Notes: generated by a model not told the origin, from the sequence alone. Counted from the stretch's first letter, positions 10,386 through 19,904 are shown. The stretch is 64,000 bases of DNA from Stutzerimonas stutzeri (GCF_024448695.1 NZ_JAMOHY010000005.1:1-64000), one strand, 5' to 3'. Translations and numbers: made by a program.

Positions 10386-10955
10386 ATGAAAAACGTCACC
10401 CCCACTTACCTGAAGCATCATTTCCTGATCGCCATGCCGCACATGGGTGACCCTCGTTTTGCCCAGACGCTGATCTATCTGGTCGAACACAATCAGGATG
10501 GTGCCATGGGCCTTATCGTCAACCGCCCCAACGGACTGAACCTGGCCGATATCCTCGAACAACTGCGCCCTGATGAGCCGCCGACGACGCTCAGCCGGGC
10601 GCTGCCGATCTTTGCCGGCGGCCCGGTGCAGGTCGATCGCGGTTTCGTGCTGCACCCGATTGATGCCCGGTTTCAGGCCACTCTCACACTTGGCACGCTG
10701 GGCATGACCACCTCCCAGGACGTACTGTTCGCCATCGCCGACGGCCAGGGCCCGCAGCAGCATCTTATTGCGCTTGGCTATGCGGGCTGGGGGCAGGGCC
10801 AGCTTGAAGCGGAGCTGGTGGATAACGCCTGGTTGAGCTGCCCTGCGCAGCCGCACATTCTCTTCGACCTTCCCCATGAGGAGCGCCTGAACGCCGCAGC
10901 CGCTTCACTGGGCGTTGATCTCAGCCGGCTCAGCAGCCAGGTCGGTCACGCATGA
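10386..10955 (+). CDS. yqgE: YqgE/AlgH family protein (UPF0301)
   Basis: 189 residues from the ATG at 10386 (MKNVTPTYLKHHFLIAMP); an in-frame ATG 14 codons earlier gives an unconserved extension. Family hallmarks are HFLIAMPHMGDPRFAQT, HNQDGAMGLIVNRP, and GGPVQVDRGFVLH. In pseudomonads the family includes AlgH, named for an effect on alginate gene expression; the biochemical role is not settled. Its TGA overlaps the ATG of ruvX in ATGA, so the two are likely translationally coupled. Confidence 0.93.
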   Translation: MKNVTPTYLKHHFLIAMPHMGDPRFAQTLIYLVEHNQDGAMGLIVNRPNGLNLADILEQLRPDEPPTTLSRALPIFAGGPVQVDRGFVLHPIDARFQATLTLGTLGMTTSQDVLFAIADGQGPQQHLIALGYAGWGQGQLEAELVDNAWLSCPAQPHILFDLPHEERLNAAAASLGVDLSRLSSQVGHA

Positions 10956-11380
10956 GTACGCCACGCCTGCTGCTTGGCTTCGACTATGGCACCAAGCAGA
11001 TCGGCGTCGCCGTCGGCCAGATGATCACCGGCCAGGCTCGAGAGCTTTGCGTACTCAAGGCACGCGATGGCATACCCGACTGGAATCAGATCGAGGCGCT
11101 GCTGCGCGAGTGGCAACCCGATGCGCTGGTGGTGGGTCTGCCGCTCAACATGGACGGTACGCCCAGCGAAATGAGCGCCCGCGCGGAGAAGTTCGCCCGG
11201 CGTCTCAATGGCCGCTACAACCTGCCCGTGCATACCCACGACGAGCGCCTGACCACCTACGAAGCCAAGGGCGAGCGTCTGCGTGCAGGTCAAAGCAACG
11301 GCTTTCGCCAACGCCCGGTGGACGCACTCGCCGCGGCACTTTTACTGGAAGGCTGGCTGACTGCGCAGCCCAAGGCCTGA
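10952..11380 (+). CDS. ruvX: RuvX/YqgF, putative Holliday-junction resolvase-like nuclease
   Basis: 142 residues with an RNase H-like fold. The first catalytic aspartate lies in [16 protein letters not shown], the glutamate after [10 protein letters not shown], and the last acidic residue in [15 protein letters not shown]. Members act in 16S rRNA 5' end processing or in junction resolution; both have been reported for the family. The start overlaps the yqgE stop by four bases. Confidence 0.93.
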   Translation: MSTPRLLLGFDYGTKQIGVAVGQMITGQARELCVLKARDGIPDWNQIEALLREWQPDALVVGLPLNMDGTPSEMSARAEKFARRLNGRYNLPVHTHDERLTTYEAKGERLRAGQSNGFRQRPVDALAAALLLEGWLTAQPKA

Positions 11381-11402
11381 AACGGCTTTTCAAGGAGAAA
11401 TC

Positions 11403-11915
11403 ATGACCCTGCCCAATCCCGAACAGCTGCTACCCGAAATGGCCGCCGCGCTTGATCTGCACCTGAGCAGCCACCGCATCGAGCAACCCCGTTTCATCGG
11501 CATCCGTACCGGTGGCGTCTGGGTTGCCAAGGCCCTGCTGGCATTGCGTGGCAAGGACGAGGCATTGGGCATTCTCGATGTTTCCTTCTATCGCGACGAC
11601 TTCACCCAGAACGGCCTGCATCCACAGGTTCGCCCGTCCGAACTGCCCTTCGAGATCGAAGGCCAGCACTTGGTGATCATCGATGACGTGCTGATGAGTG
11701 GCCGCACCATCCGTGCCGCGCTCAACGAGCTGTTCGACTATGGCAGGCCCGCCAGTGTCAGCCTGGTCTGCCTGCTAGACCTCAACGCCCGCGAGCTGCC
11801 GATCAGGCCGGACGTGGTCGGCGCAACCCTGTCGCTGCCGCCCGAGCAGCGTGTCAAGCTGCTCGGCCCGACGCCACTTGCTCTCGAATACAAGACCCTC
11901 GCTTCCGCCAACTGA
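11403..11915 (+). CDS. pyrR: PyrR, bifunctional pyr regulator / uracil phosphoribosyltransferase family
   Basis: 170 residues. The PRPP-binding motif [17 protein letters not shown] is intact, preceded by a hinge typical of type I phosphoribosyltransferases ([13 protein letters not shown]). In Pseudomonas PyrR precedes pyrB and pyrC' and affects pyr gene expression. A GGAGA site lies immediately upstream of the ATG. It is 22 bp after ruvX and 10 bp before pyrB. Confidence 0.95.
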   Translation: MTLPNPEQLLPEMAAALDLHLSSHRIEQPRFIGIRTGGVWVAKALLALRGKDEALGILDVSFYRDDFTQNGLHPQVRPSELPFEIEGQHLVIIDDVLMSGRTIRAALNELFDYGRPASVSLVCLLDLNARELPIRPDVVGATLSLPPEQRVKLLGPTPLALEYKTLASAN

Positions 11916-11925
11916 GACACTTTCG

Positions 11926-12942
11926 ATGACGCCTATCGACGCCAAGCGACCCCTGCAACTGAACGACAACGGTCAGCTGCGCCACTTCCTGTCTCTGGAT
12001 GGCCTGCCGCGCGAACTGCTGACGGAAATTCTCGACACCGCCGACTCCTTTCTCGAGGTCGGTGCCAGAGCGGTGAAAAAGGTCCCGCTACTGCGCGGCA
12101 AGACCGTCTGCAACGTGTTCTTCGAGAACTCCACACGCACACGCACCACCTTCGAACTGGCAGCCAAGCGCTTGTCGGCGGACGTCATCACCCTGAATGT
12201 CTCGACCTCCTCGACCAGCAAGGGCGAAACCCTCACCGACACCCTGCGCAACCTTGAGGCCATGGCCGCGGACATGTTCGTCGTGCGCCATGCCGACTCC
12301 GGGGCGGCGCACTTCATCGCGGAGCACGTCTGCCCCGACGTCGCGGTGATCAACGGCGGTGACGGACGCCATGCCCACCCAACCCAGGGCATGCTCGACA
12401 TGCTTACTATCCGCCGCCACAAGGGCGACTTTGAAAAGCTTTCAGTGGCCATCGTCGGCGACATTCTGCATTCGCGCGTGGCGCGCTCAAACATGCTGGC
12501 GTTAAAGACCCTGGGTTGCCCGGACATCCGCGTGATCGGCCCGAAAACCCTGCTGCCGGTCGGCCTGGAGCAGTACGGCGTGAGCGTCTACAACGACATG
12601 CACGAAGGCCTGCGCGATGTCGACGTGGTGATCATGCTGCGTCTGCAACGCGAGCGCATGCAGGGTGGACGCCTGCCCAGCGAAGGCGAGTTCTATCGCC
12701 TCTACGGCCTGACCACACAGCGCATGGCACTGGCCAAACCGGATGCCATCGTCATGCATCCGGGGCCGATTAACCGGGGGGTGGAAATCGAATCGGCCGT
12801 GGCCGACTCCGCCCAGTCGGTCATTCTCAATCAGGTCACCTACGGCATTGCCATCCGCATGGCGGTGCTGTCCATGTCGATGAGCGGCCAGAACGCTCAG
12901 CGCCAACTCGAAAACGAATACGCTGCCGAGGAGCAGAACTGA
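11926..12942 (+). CDS. pyrB: Aspartate carbamoyltransferase catalytic chain
   Basis: 338 residues from ATG at 11926 ([16 protein letters not shown]), matching Pseudomonas PyrB which has a short N-terminal extension. Carbamoyl phosphate is bound by [19 protein letters not shown], aspartate-loop [13 protein letters not shown] is present, and [13 protein letters not shown] closes the site. It catalyses the first committed step of pyrimidine synthesis. Pseudomonas ATCase is a dodecamer with PyrC'; the genes overlap in TGATG at 12940-12944, consistent with coupled translation of the two subunits. Confidence 0.97.
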   Translation: MTPIDAKRPLQLNDNGQLRHFLSLDGLPRELLTEILDTADSFLEVGARAVKKVPLLRGKTVCNVFFENSTRTRTTFELAAKRLSADVITLNVSTSSTSKGETLTDTLRNLEAMAADMFVVRHADSGAAHFIAEHVCPDVAVINGGDGRHAHPTQGMLDMLTIRRHKGDFEKLSVAIVGDILHSRVARSNMLALKTLGCPDIRVIGPKTLLPVGLEQYGVSVYNDMHEGLRDVDVVIMLRLQRERMQGGRLPSEGEFYRLYGLTTQRMALAKPDAIVMHPGPINRGVEIESAVADSAQSVILNQVTYGIAIRMAVLSMSMSGQNAQRQLENEYAAEEQN

Positions 12943-14213
12943 TGCCAATCGAAGTCCTCGGTGCCCGCCTGATAGACCCGGCCAGCGGTCGCGACGAAAT
13001 CACTAACCTCTACTGCCGCGACGGCCGGATAGTCGCTATCGGCCAGGCGCCGGCCGACTTCGCACCGGCGCAAAGTATCGATGCCCAGGGACTTGTTGCC
13101 GCGCCCGGCCTGGTCGATCTGTCCGTCGCCCTGCGCGAGCCCGGGTACAGCCGCAAGGGCACCATCGCCAGCGAAACCCTGGCTGCCACCGCCGGCGGCA
13201 TCACCAGCCTGTGCTGCCCGCCGCAGACCCGACCAGTACTGGATACCGCTGCCGTTGCCGAACTGATCCTCGATCGGGCGCGCGAGTCCGGTCATGCCAA
13301 GGTCTTTCCCGTCGGCGCGCTGACGCGTGACCTGGCCGGTGAACAGTTGTCGGAACTGGTCGCGCTGCGCGATGCAGGCTGTGTGGCCTTCGGCAACGGC
13401 CTGGCGAACATCACCAGCAATCGCAACCTCAGTCGCGCCCTGGAATACGCCGCAACCTTCGACCTCACCATCATCATCCATTCCCAGGACAGCGACCTGG
13501 CCGAGGGCGGACTGGCGCACGAAGGCCCAAGTGCGACCTTCCTCGGCCTGGCTGGCATTCCGGAAACCGCAGAAACCATTGCCCTGGCCCGTAACCTGCT
13601 GCTGGTGGAGCAGGCCGGTGTACGCGCGCACTTCACCCAACTGACCACCGCACGCGCCGCACAGATGATCGCCGAGGCACAGGCACGCGGTCTGCCGGTC
13701 ACTGCTGACGTGGCGATGTACCAGCTGATTCTCACCGATGAAGCGCTGCACGGCTTCTCCAGCCTGTATCACGTACAGCCGCCACTGCGCAGCGCCGCGG
13801 ATCGCGAAGGGCTGCGTCAGGCGGTGAAAAGCGGCGTGATTTCGTCGATCTCCAGCCACCATCAGCCTCACGAAATCGATGCCAAGCAAGCGCCCTTCGG
13901 CGAGACGGAGCCGGGCATCAGCAGCGCCGAAATATTGCTGCCGCTGGCCATGACACTGGTGGAAGACGGCTTGCTGGATCTGCCGACGCTGCTGGCACGC
14001 CTGAGCAGCGGACCGGCTGCGGCACTGCGCCTCCCGGTCGGACAACTGGGCGTGGGTGCGCCCGCTGATATCGTGCTGTTCGATCCGCACAGCTCAACCC
14101 TGGCCGGCGAAACCTGGTACTCGAAGGGTCGCAACTGCCCCTTTATCGGCCACTGCCTGCCGGGTTCGGTGCGCTACACCATCGTGGATGGGCGGGTCAG
14201 TTATCGGGCTTGA
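12942..14213 (+). CDS. pyrC': PyrC', dihydroorotase-like non-catalytic subunit of ATCase
   Basis: 423 residues of the amidohydrolase fold. Where active dihydroorotases have a zinc-binding HxHxREPG, this protein has SVALREPG, and the later aspartate-histidine motif is replaced by SSHHQPHE, so metal binding and catalysis are lost. That is the known state of PyrC' in Pseudomonas, where it is structurally required for ATCase assembly and the active enzyme is encoded elsewhere. It ends the operon; its start overlaps the pyrB stop. Confidence 0.95.
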   Translation: MPIEVLGARLIDPASGRDEITNLYCRDGRIVAIGQAPADFAPAQSIDAQGLVAAPGLVDLSVALREPGYSRKGTIASETLAATAGGITSLCCPPQTRPVLDTAAVAELILDRARESGHAKVFPVGALTRDLAGEQLSELVALRDAGCVAFGNGLANITSNRNLSRALEYAATFDLTIIIHSQDSDLAEGGLAHEGPSATFLGLAGIPETAETIALARNLLLVEQAGVRAHFTQLTTARAAQMIAEAQARGLPVTADVAMYQLILTDEALHGFSSLYHVQPPLRSAADREGLRQAVKSGVISSISSHHQPHEIDAKQAPFGETEPGISSAEILLPLAMTLVEDGLLDLPTLLARLSSGPAAALRLPVGQLGVGAPADIVLFDPHSSTLAGETWYSKGRNCPFIGHCLPGSVRYTIVDGRVSYRA

Positions 14214-14225
14214 AGGCTGACGCCC

Positions 14226-14252
14226 GGAGGCTGCGATTGTCATCCAGCCTCC
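14226..14252. terminator. Possible bidirectional stem-loop between convergent pyrC' and TM2 genes
   Basis: A perfect 8-bp stem GGAGGCTG / CAGCCTCC with an 11-base loop sits in the 46-bp gap between the two convergent genes. There is no strong T-run on either side, so it is only a candidate transcription end point. Confidence 0.4.
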
Positions 14253-14259
14253 AGCCTGC

Positions 14260-14658
14260 TTATCGGCTCTTTTCGGCGTTCCTGATCGACACCTGGGTAT
14301 TCAGCGTCCAGAAATCGTAGAGCACACCGATGAAAAACAGCCCGCCGCTGCACAGATAGAGGATCCCGGTGATCCACTTGCCCTGGTACATGCGGTGCAC
14401 GCCGAAGATGCCGAGGAAGGTCAGCAGAATCCAGGCCACGGTGTAGTCGATCGGCCCCGGCTGGAAGCGCAGATCGGCCTCACGATCCATCGACGGGATC
14501 AGGAACAGGTCGATGATCCAGCCGATGAAGAACAGGCCCAGAGTGAAGAACCAGAGGGTGCCGGTGATCGGCTTGCCGTAATAGAAACGGTGGGAACCCA
14601 GGAAACCGAATATCCACAACAGATAGCCGATTAGAACGCTATGGGTGTTTTGCTGCAT
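14260..14658 (-). CDS. TM2-domain inner-membrane protein
   Basis: 132 residues from the ATG at 14658 (MQQNTHSVLIGYLLWIFG), chosen because GAGG lies six bases before it; the frame is open much further upstream but without a ribosome site. Two TM2-type modules are visible, each with a short helix pair and a G-x-HR-x-Y motif: FLGSHRFYYGKPITGTLW and FGVHRMYQGKWITGILY. Four hydrophobic helices in total. The function of TM2 proteins in bacteria is unknown. It is divergent from the radical SAM gene, and the LexA box at 14785 lies between them, so it could share that control. Confidence 0.85.
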   Translation of the reverse strand: MQQNTHSVLIGYLLWIFGFLGSHRFYYGKPITGTLWFFTLGLFFIGWIIDLFLIPSMDREADLRFQPGPIDYTVAWILLTFLGIFGVHRMYQGKWITGILYLCSGGLFFIGVLYDFWTLNTQVSIRNAEKSR

Positions 14659-14784
14659 CTGAACCTCACTGTCTGGTAGCAGGCCATTGAAACCTCCTGC
14701 GTTGTATTGCTGCGCTGATCTTATCTGATCCCGCCCGGTTGCAGCGTTCTGCCGAGCGGGCGCCGCGTTATCGCGCCGCCGTGA

Positions 14785-14804
14785 TACTGTATATGCAAAC
14801 AGTA
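14785..14804. promoter_or_regulatory. LexA (SOS) box
   Basis: TACTGTATATGCAAACAGTA is a near-perfect match to the proteobacterial SOS box (CTG-N10-CAG, AT-rich core), and the symmetry extends outward to GTGATACTGT...ACAGTATCAC (14781-14808). It ends 15 bp before the ATG of the radical SAM gene, a position where bound LexA would block transcription. This places the following two genes in the DNA-damage regulon. Divergent control of the TM2 gene is possible but 127 bp away. Confidence 0.9.
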
Positions 14805-14819
14805 TCACGGTCTCTTCCC

Positions 14820-16028
14820 ATGCAGTTGATTGATAAACTCAGCGTACTTGCGGACGCCGCGAAGTACGACGTGTCATGCGCCAGCAGCGGCGCACCAAAG
14901 CGCAGCTCCCAAGGCCGCAGCGGGCTTGGCGCCACTGACGGCATGGGTATCTGCCATAGCTTCACACCCGACGGCCGCTGCGTGGCCCTGCTGAAGATTC
15001 TGCTGACCAACTTCTGCCTGTACGACTGCCAGTACTGCGTGAACCGCCGCTCCAGCGACGTGCCGCGTGCGCGCTTCACACCCGAAGAGGTGGTGACGCT
15101 GACGCTGGATTTCTACCGTCGAAACTGCATCAGCGGGTTGTTCCTCAGCTCAGGCATCATCCGCTCGGCGGACTACACCATGGAACAGCTGATTCGCGTG
15201 GCAAAACGGCTGCGTGAGGAGCATGAGTTTCGCGGTTATATCCACCTGAAAACCATCCCGGACGCCGACCCGCTGCTGATCGCCGAGGCCGGGCGCTATG
15301 CCGACCGGCTCAGCGTCAACATCGAACTGCCCACCGAAAGCAGCCTCATCCGCCTGGCCCCGGAAAAGCAGGTGGTCTCCATCAAACAGACGATGCACTC
15401 GATCCACCAAGGCGAGACCGAGGCCCGCGCGGAAAAGCGTGCGCCACGCTTCGCACCCGCTGGCCAGAGCACCCAGATGATCATCGGCGCCGACACCACG
15501 GATGACAGCACCATCCTCCACACCGCACAGTCGCTGTACGGGGACTACCGCCTGCGGCGTGTGTATTACTCGGCCTTTAGCCCCATTCCCAACAGCCCGT
15601 CCAGCGTGCCCTTCGAAGCGCCGCTGCTGCGCGAACATCGCCTGTACCAGGCCGATTTTCTTATGCGCGGTTACGGTTTCAGTGCCGGCGAACTGCTCAG
15701 CGGCCCGGGCAACCTACCTTTGGATATCGACCCGAAGCTCGCCTGGGCGCTGGCCAACCGCGAGCATTTCCCCGTCGACCTGAACCGTGCCGAGCCCTCG
15801 CTGATCGCACGCATTCCCGGCATCGGAATACTCAGCGCCAAGCGCCTGGTCGCCCTTCGCCGGCAAAAACGCATCCGCTTTGAAGACCTGACACGGCTGC
15901 GCTGCTCACTGGAGAAAGCCAAGCCGTTCGTCATCACCCAGGATTACCGACCGAGCCTGGCGAATCGCGACTCCGCGACCCTGCGCCAGCAACTCAGTGA
16001 AGGCCCCCAACAGATGGCGCTGTGGTGA
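14820..16028 (+). CDS. Radical SAM protein, putative DNA modification/repair (TIGR03916-type)
   Basis: 402 residues from ATG 14820 (MQLIDKLSVLADAAKYDVSC); upstream in-frame starts would lie across the LexA box. The [4Fe-4S]-SAM motif is TNFCLYDCQYCVN with C66, C70 and C73. A TIM-barrel core follows and the C-terminus has a helix-hairpin-helix segment (RIPGIGILSAKRLVALRR) suited to nucleic acid binding. Members are almost always paired with a DUF4130-type protein, as here, and are named as probable DNA repair proteins; the reaction is not known to me. The SOS box supports a DNA-damage role. The stop overlaps the next start in TGATG. Confidence 0.9.
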   Translation: MQLIDKLSVLADAAKYDVSCASSGAPKRSSQGRSGLGATDGMGICHSFTPDGRCVALLKILLTNFCLYDCQYCVNRRSSDVPRARFTPEEVVTLTLDFYRRNCISGLFLSSGIIRSADYTMEQLIRVAKRLREEHEFRGYIHLKTIPDADPLLIAEAGRYADRLSVNIELPTESSLIRLAPEKQVVSIKQTMHSIHQGETEARAEKRAPRFAPAGQSTQMIIGADTTDDSTILHTAQSLYGDYRLRRVYYSAFSPIPNSPSSVPFEAPLLREHRLYQADFLMRGYGFSAGELLSGPGNLPLDIDPKLAWALANREHFPVDLNRAEPSLIARIPGIGILSAKRLVALRRQKRIRFEDLTRLRCSLEKAKPFVITQDYRPSLANRDSATLRQQLSEGPQQMALW

Positions 16029-16861
16029 TGCGCCAGGTGCGCTTCGACGGCAGCTTCGAGGGCTGGCGCGACACTGCCCGCGCCCTGCTTGGTGAAGGTA
16101 TTGCACCCCATCAGCTGGAGTGGCTGGCTGGTGACGTCCCGGGCGGCCTGTTCGAACAGTGTGCCGCGCCCGAGCCGACAATCTCGTCATCCCCCATACG
16201 CATCCCACGACAATTGCTGGGCGAGTTGGAGAGTGCGGCACGCTTTCGCAGCCATGATCGCTGGAGTCTGCTCTATCGCATTCTCTGGCGAGTCGCCCAA
16301 GGTGATCGAGCTGCCCGTCTGGTCGGCGATGTGGATGGCAGCGAACTGCACGCACGGATCAAGGCGGTGCGCCGCGAAGCCCACCATCTGCATGCCTTTG
16401 TGCGTTTCAGCCCATCGGGGTCGGACAATGCACCGGACTACGTGGCCTGGTTCGAGCCTGCGCACGACATCCTGCCCAGTGCGGCCCCGCACTTCGCCGA
16501 ACGAATGGGCCTGCATTCCTGGCTGATCGCAACGCCCGATGATGCGGTGCTATGGGACGGAATGGCCATGCACTATGCCAATCCCTGCCCGCTTGCCTGG
16601 CGACAGCTAGCGCAAGGCGCGCAGGACCACGGCACCGAGCTGTGGATGACCTATTACGAAAGCACCTTCAATCCGGCCCGGCTCAACCGCGAAGTGATGC
16701 AAAACAATCTGCCGGTGCGCTTCTGGAAGAACCTGCCGGAGGGCTCGCTGATTCCGCAGCTCATGAGCCGCGCCCGCGCCGGAGGCCAGCGCGATGGCCA
16801 GGCCGAGCGCGTGGCCAACCGACCAGGCAAGCGTATCGGCCCGCCTCGGCAACCGGACTAG
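16028..16861 (+). CDS. DUF4130 / TIGR03915-type probable DNA metabolism protein
   Basis: 277 residues from ATG 16028, which shares a base with the preceding stop (TGATG); two in-frame GTG codons at 16022 and 16025 are alternatives. The family is the fixed partner of the radical SAM protein upstream and is described as having an uracil-DNA-glycosylase-like relation in fused homologues. Visible segments include HHLHAFVRFSP, ERMGLHSWLIATPDDAVLWDG, and a C-terminal basic tail (LMSRARAGGQRDGQAERVAN). The TAG stop overlaps the stop of convergent pilU within CTAG. SOS-regulated by inference from the LexA box. Confidence 0.85.
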   Translation: MRQVRFDGSFEGWRDTARALLGEGIAPHQLEWLAGDVPGGLFEQCAAPEPTISSSPIRIPRQLLGELESAARFRSHDRWSLLYRILWRVAQGDRAARLVGDVDGSELHARIKAVRREAHHLHAFVRFSPSGSDNAPDYVAWFEPAHDILPSAAPHFAERMGLHSWLIATPDDAVLWDGMAMHYANPCPLAWRQLAQGAQDHGTELWMTYYESTFNPARLNREVMQNNLPVRFWKNLPEGSLIPQLMSRARAGGQRDGQAERVANRPGKRIGPPRQPD

Positions 16862-18003
16862 CGGAAGCTGCGCCCCGGATCGTCATCGCTGACTTCCAGT
16901 GTCAGACCCTGGGAAACGCTGCTCAGGTGCTCGCTGTCGGTTTCCGAACCCAGCTTGATCATCAGGCGCAGGTCGTTTGAGGAGTCAGCGTGCAGCAGAG
17001 CGTCTTCGTAGGTGATTTCGCCCTGCACATAGAGGTTGTACAGCGCCTGGTCAAAAGTCTGCATGCCGAGGTCGGTGGAACGCTTCATCAGGCTCTTGAG
17101 CTCATGCACTTCGCCCTTGCGGATCAGGTCGGCGGCCAGTGGCGTGTTGATCAGGACCTCGATTACCGCCCGGCGGCCCTTGCCATCGGGTGTCGGAATC
17201 AGTTGCTGGGCGACGATGGCTTTCAGATTCAGCGAGAGGTCCATCCACACCTGATTCTGACGGTCGGCGGGAAAGAAGTTGATGATGCGGTCCAGCGCCT
17301 GGTTGGCATTGTTGGCATGCAGCGTGGCCAGGCAGAGGTGTCCGGTCTCGGCGAAAGCCACGGCATAATCCATGGTTTCCCGGGCGCGGATCTCGCCGAT
17401 GAGGATCACGTCCGGCGCCTGGCGCAGGGTGTTCTTCAGCGCCACTTCGAAGGAGTCGGTGTCGATGCCCACCTCGCGCTGGGTAACGATGCAGCTCTGA
17501 TGCTGGTGGATGAACTCGATGGGATCTTCGATGGAGATGATGTGGCCGCTTGAATTCCTGTTGCGGTAGCCGACCATCGCCGCCAGCGAGGTGGACTTGC
17601 CGGTGCCGGTGGCGCCGACAAAGAGCACCAGCCCACGCTTGGTCATGGCCAGATTCTTGAGGATTTCCGGCAGCTTGAGGTCATCGATGGTGGGGATATT
17701 GGTTTCGATGCGGCGTAGCACCATGCCGGCCAGGTTGCGCTGGTAGAACGCACTGACGCGGAAACGACCGATGCCGCGTGCGCTGAGGGCAAAGTTGCAT
17801 TCGTGGTTTTCGGTGAACTCGCGACGCTGCTGCTCGTTCATTATCGCGTGCACGGTTTCGCGGGTCATTTCCGGTGACATCGGCGTCTTGCTCACGGGCA
17901 TGATCTTGCCGTTGACCTTGATCGACGGCGGCACGCCGGCAGTAATGAACAGGTCGGAGCCGCCTTTTTCCACCATCAGGCGCAACAGTTTCTCGAATTC
18001 CAT
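16858..18003 (-). CDS. pilU: PilU, accessory pilus retraction ATPase
   Basis: 381 residues. Secretion ATPase family: PAS-like N-terminus, Walker A GATGTGKSTS, aspartate box, Walker B LIGEIRARETM and a His-box CLATLHANNA. It has the characteristic PilU C-terminal extension that PilT lacks. It works with PilT to depolymerise type IV pili. It is 74 bp downstream of pilT, same strand, as in other pseudomonads. Confidence 0.97.
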   Translation of the reverse strand: MEFEKLLRLMVEKGGSDLFITAGVPPSIKVNGKIMPVSKTPMSPEMTRETVHAIMNEQQRREFTENHECNFALSARGIGRFRVSAFYQRNLAGMVLRRIETNIPTIDDLKLPEILKNLAMTKRGLVLFVGATGTGKSTSLAAMVGYRNRNSSGHIISIEDPIEFIHQHQSCIVTQREVGIDTDSFEVALKNTLRQAPDVILIGEIRARETMDYAVAFAETGHLCLATLHANNANQALDRIINFFPADRQNQVWMDLSLNLKAIVAQQLIPTPDGKGRRAVIEVLINTPLAADLIRKGEVHELKSLMKRSTDLGMQTFDQALYNLYVQGEITYEDALLHADSSNDLRLMIKLGSETDSEHLSSVSQGLTLEVSDDDPGRSFR

Positions 18004-18077
18004 CGTTGTACTCGCAGTCGTGGCGAAACCGTATCGGGCGGCGCCCCTGGGTGATTGTCAGAACCGTGTCGGATAGA

Positions 18078-19112
18078 TCAGAAGTTTTCCGGCTGCTTGG
18101 CCTTCTCCTTGGCGCTGTCACGGGAAATGATGCCCTTGGCGAGCAGGCTCTTGAGGCAGGAATCAAGCGTCTGCATGCCCAGCGAACCACCGGTCTGGAT
18201 CGAGGAATACATCTGCGCCACCTTGTCTTCGCGGATCAGGTTACGGATCGCCGGGGTGCCAATCATGATTTCGTGAGCCGCCACGCGCCCGCCACCGACC
18301 TTTTTCATCAGCGTCTGGGAAATCACCGCCTGCAAGGATTCGGAAAGCATCGAGCGAACCATGGACTTTTCCTCGGCAGGGAACACGTCCACTACACGGT
18401 CGATGGTCTTGGCCGCCGAGGTGGTGTGCAGTGTGCCGAATACCAGGTGCCCGGTTTCCGCTGCGGTCAGCGCCAGGCGGATGGTTTCCAGGTCACGCAT
18501 CTCGCCTACCAGAATAATGTCCGGATCCTCACGCAGGGCCGAGCGCAGCGCTTCGGAGAAGCCCAGGGTGTCACGATGCACTTCGCGCTGGTTGACCAGA
18601 CACTTCTTCGATTCATGGACGAATTCGATAGGGTCTTCAATGGTGAGGATGTGCTGGTACTTGGTGCTGTTCAGATAATCGAGCATGGCCGCAAGCGTCG
18701 TGGACTTGCCCGAGCCGGTGGGGCCGGTGACCAGCACCAGCCCGCGTGGTACATCGGTGATCTTGCGGAAGACCTCGCCCATGCCCAGGTCTTCCATGGT
18801 CAGCACCTTGGACGGAATGGTCCGGAACACCGCACCGGAACCGCGATTCTGGTTGAAGGCGTTGACCCGGAAACGCGCGACACCCGGCACCTCGAAGGAG
18901 AAGTCGGTTTCCAGAAACTCCTCGAAGTCCTTGCGCTGCTTGTCGTTCATGATGTCGTAGATCAGCGCATGCACCTGCTTGTGGTCCATCGCCGGAAGGT
19001 TGATCCGCCGCACATCACCATCAACGCGGATCATCGGCGGCAAACCGGAAGAAAGGTGCAAATCCGACGCACCCTGCTTGGCACTGAAGGCCAGCAGTTC
19101 TGTGATATCCAT
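18078..19112 (-). CDS. pilT: PilT, pilus retraction ATPase
   Basis: 344 residues from ATG at 19112 (MDITELLAFSAKQG), the length of P. aeruginosa PilT; an ATG four codons earlier is less likely. Walker A GPTGSGKS is at 130-137, Walker B is in IILVGEMRDLETI, the His box is HLVFGTLHTTSA, and the retraction-specific motif AIRNLIRED is intact near 288. It powers disassembly of pilin subunits into the inner membrane, and thus twitching and DNA uptake. It is divergent from yggS across 66 bp. Confidence 0.98.
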   Translation of the reverse strand: MDITELLAFSAKQGASDLHLSSGLPPMIRVDGDVRRINLPAMDHKQVHALIYDIMNDKQRKDFEEFLETDFSFEVPGVARFRVNAFNQNRGSGAVFRTIPSKVLTMEDLGMGEVFRKITDVPRGLVLVTGPTGSGKSTTLAAMLDYLNSTKYQHILTIEDPIEFVHESKKCLVNQREVHRDTLGFSEALRSALREDPDIILVGEMRDLETIRLALTAAETGHLVFGTLHTTSAAKTIDRVVDVFPAEEKSMVRSMLSESLQAVISQTLMKKVGGGRVAAHEIMIGTPAIRNLIREDKVAQMYSSIQTGGSLGMQTLDSCLKSLLAKGIISRDSAKEKAKQPENF

Positions 19113-19178
19113 GGGACTCCCCAATTACAAGCAAGCAGGTAGAATGCCGCGCAGACCCTAAGCTGGCGGCGCAGGTAA

Positions 19179-19901
19179 ATGTCCACGATAGCGAAGAATA
19201 TTGCAAAGGTCGCAACACGTATCCGTGAGGCGGCGCAAGCTGCGGGGCGCGATCCAGACTCGGTCGGGCTGCTGGCTGTCAGCAAGACGCAATCGGCACA
19301 AGCCATTCGCGAAGCCCACAGCGCCGGCCTGAACGATTTCGGCGAAAATTATCTGCAGGAAGCCCTGGAAAAACAGGCCGACCTTGCCGACCTTGCCCTC
19401 ACTTGGCATTTCATCGGCCCCATCCAGTCGAACAAAACCAAGGCCATCGCCGAGCATTTCGACTGGGTGCATTCGGTGGATCGCCTGAAGATCGCTCAGC
19501 GCCTGTCGGATCAGCGGCCCGCCGAATTGCCACCACTGAATATCTGCCTGCAGGTCAACGTCAGTCTGGAATCCAGCAAGTCCGGCTGCGCACCACAGGA
19601 GGTCGCCGAACTGGTCCGCGCCATCGCCATTCTGCCCAATCTGCGCCTGCGTGGCCTGATGGCCATTCCCGAACCCACCAATGATACCGCCGAGCAACAC
19701 GCCGCCTTCGCCCGCGTACGCCAGTTGCAGCAGGAACTCGACGCGGAACTGGACACCCTGTCCATGGGCATGAGCCAGGACCTTGAAGCCGCCATCGCCG
19801 AAGGTGCCACCTGGGTGCGCATCGGCACTGCCCTGTTCGGCGCCCGCGCTTACCCATCGCATACTGCCAAGACAGCGCCCACGCATGACCAAAGGAAATA
19901 A
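19179..19901 (+). CDS. yggS: YggS/PROSC family PLP-binding protein
   Basis: 240 residues. The PLP lysine lies in LLAVSKTQSA, with GENYLQEALEK, WHFIGPIQSNKTK and SMGMSQDLEAAIAEGATWVRIG as the rest of the family signature. These proteins bind and deliver pyridoxal phosphate and influence amino-acid homeostasis. It is three bases from proC and continues to yggT, a common operon. Confidence 0.95.
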   Translation: MSTIAKNIAKVATRIREAAQAAGRDPDSVGLLAVSKTQSAQAIREAHSAGLNDFGENYLQEALEKQADLADLALTWHFIGPIQSNKTKAIAEHFDWVHSVDRLKIAQRLSDQRPAELPPLNICLQVNVSLESSKSGCAPQEVAELVRAIAILPNLRLRGLMAIPEPTNDTAEQHAAFARVRQLQQELDAELDTLSMGMSQDLEAAIAEGATWVRIGTALFGARAYPSHTAKTAPTHDQRK

Positions 19902-19904
19902 CAG

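Noticed and set aside
12897-14090. 397-codon minus-strand frame opposite pyrC'
   Set aside because: Shadow of pyrC'; no ribosome site and no recognisable domain.
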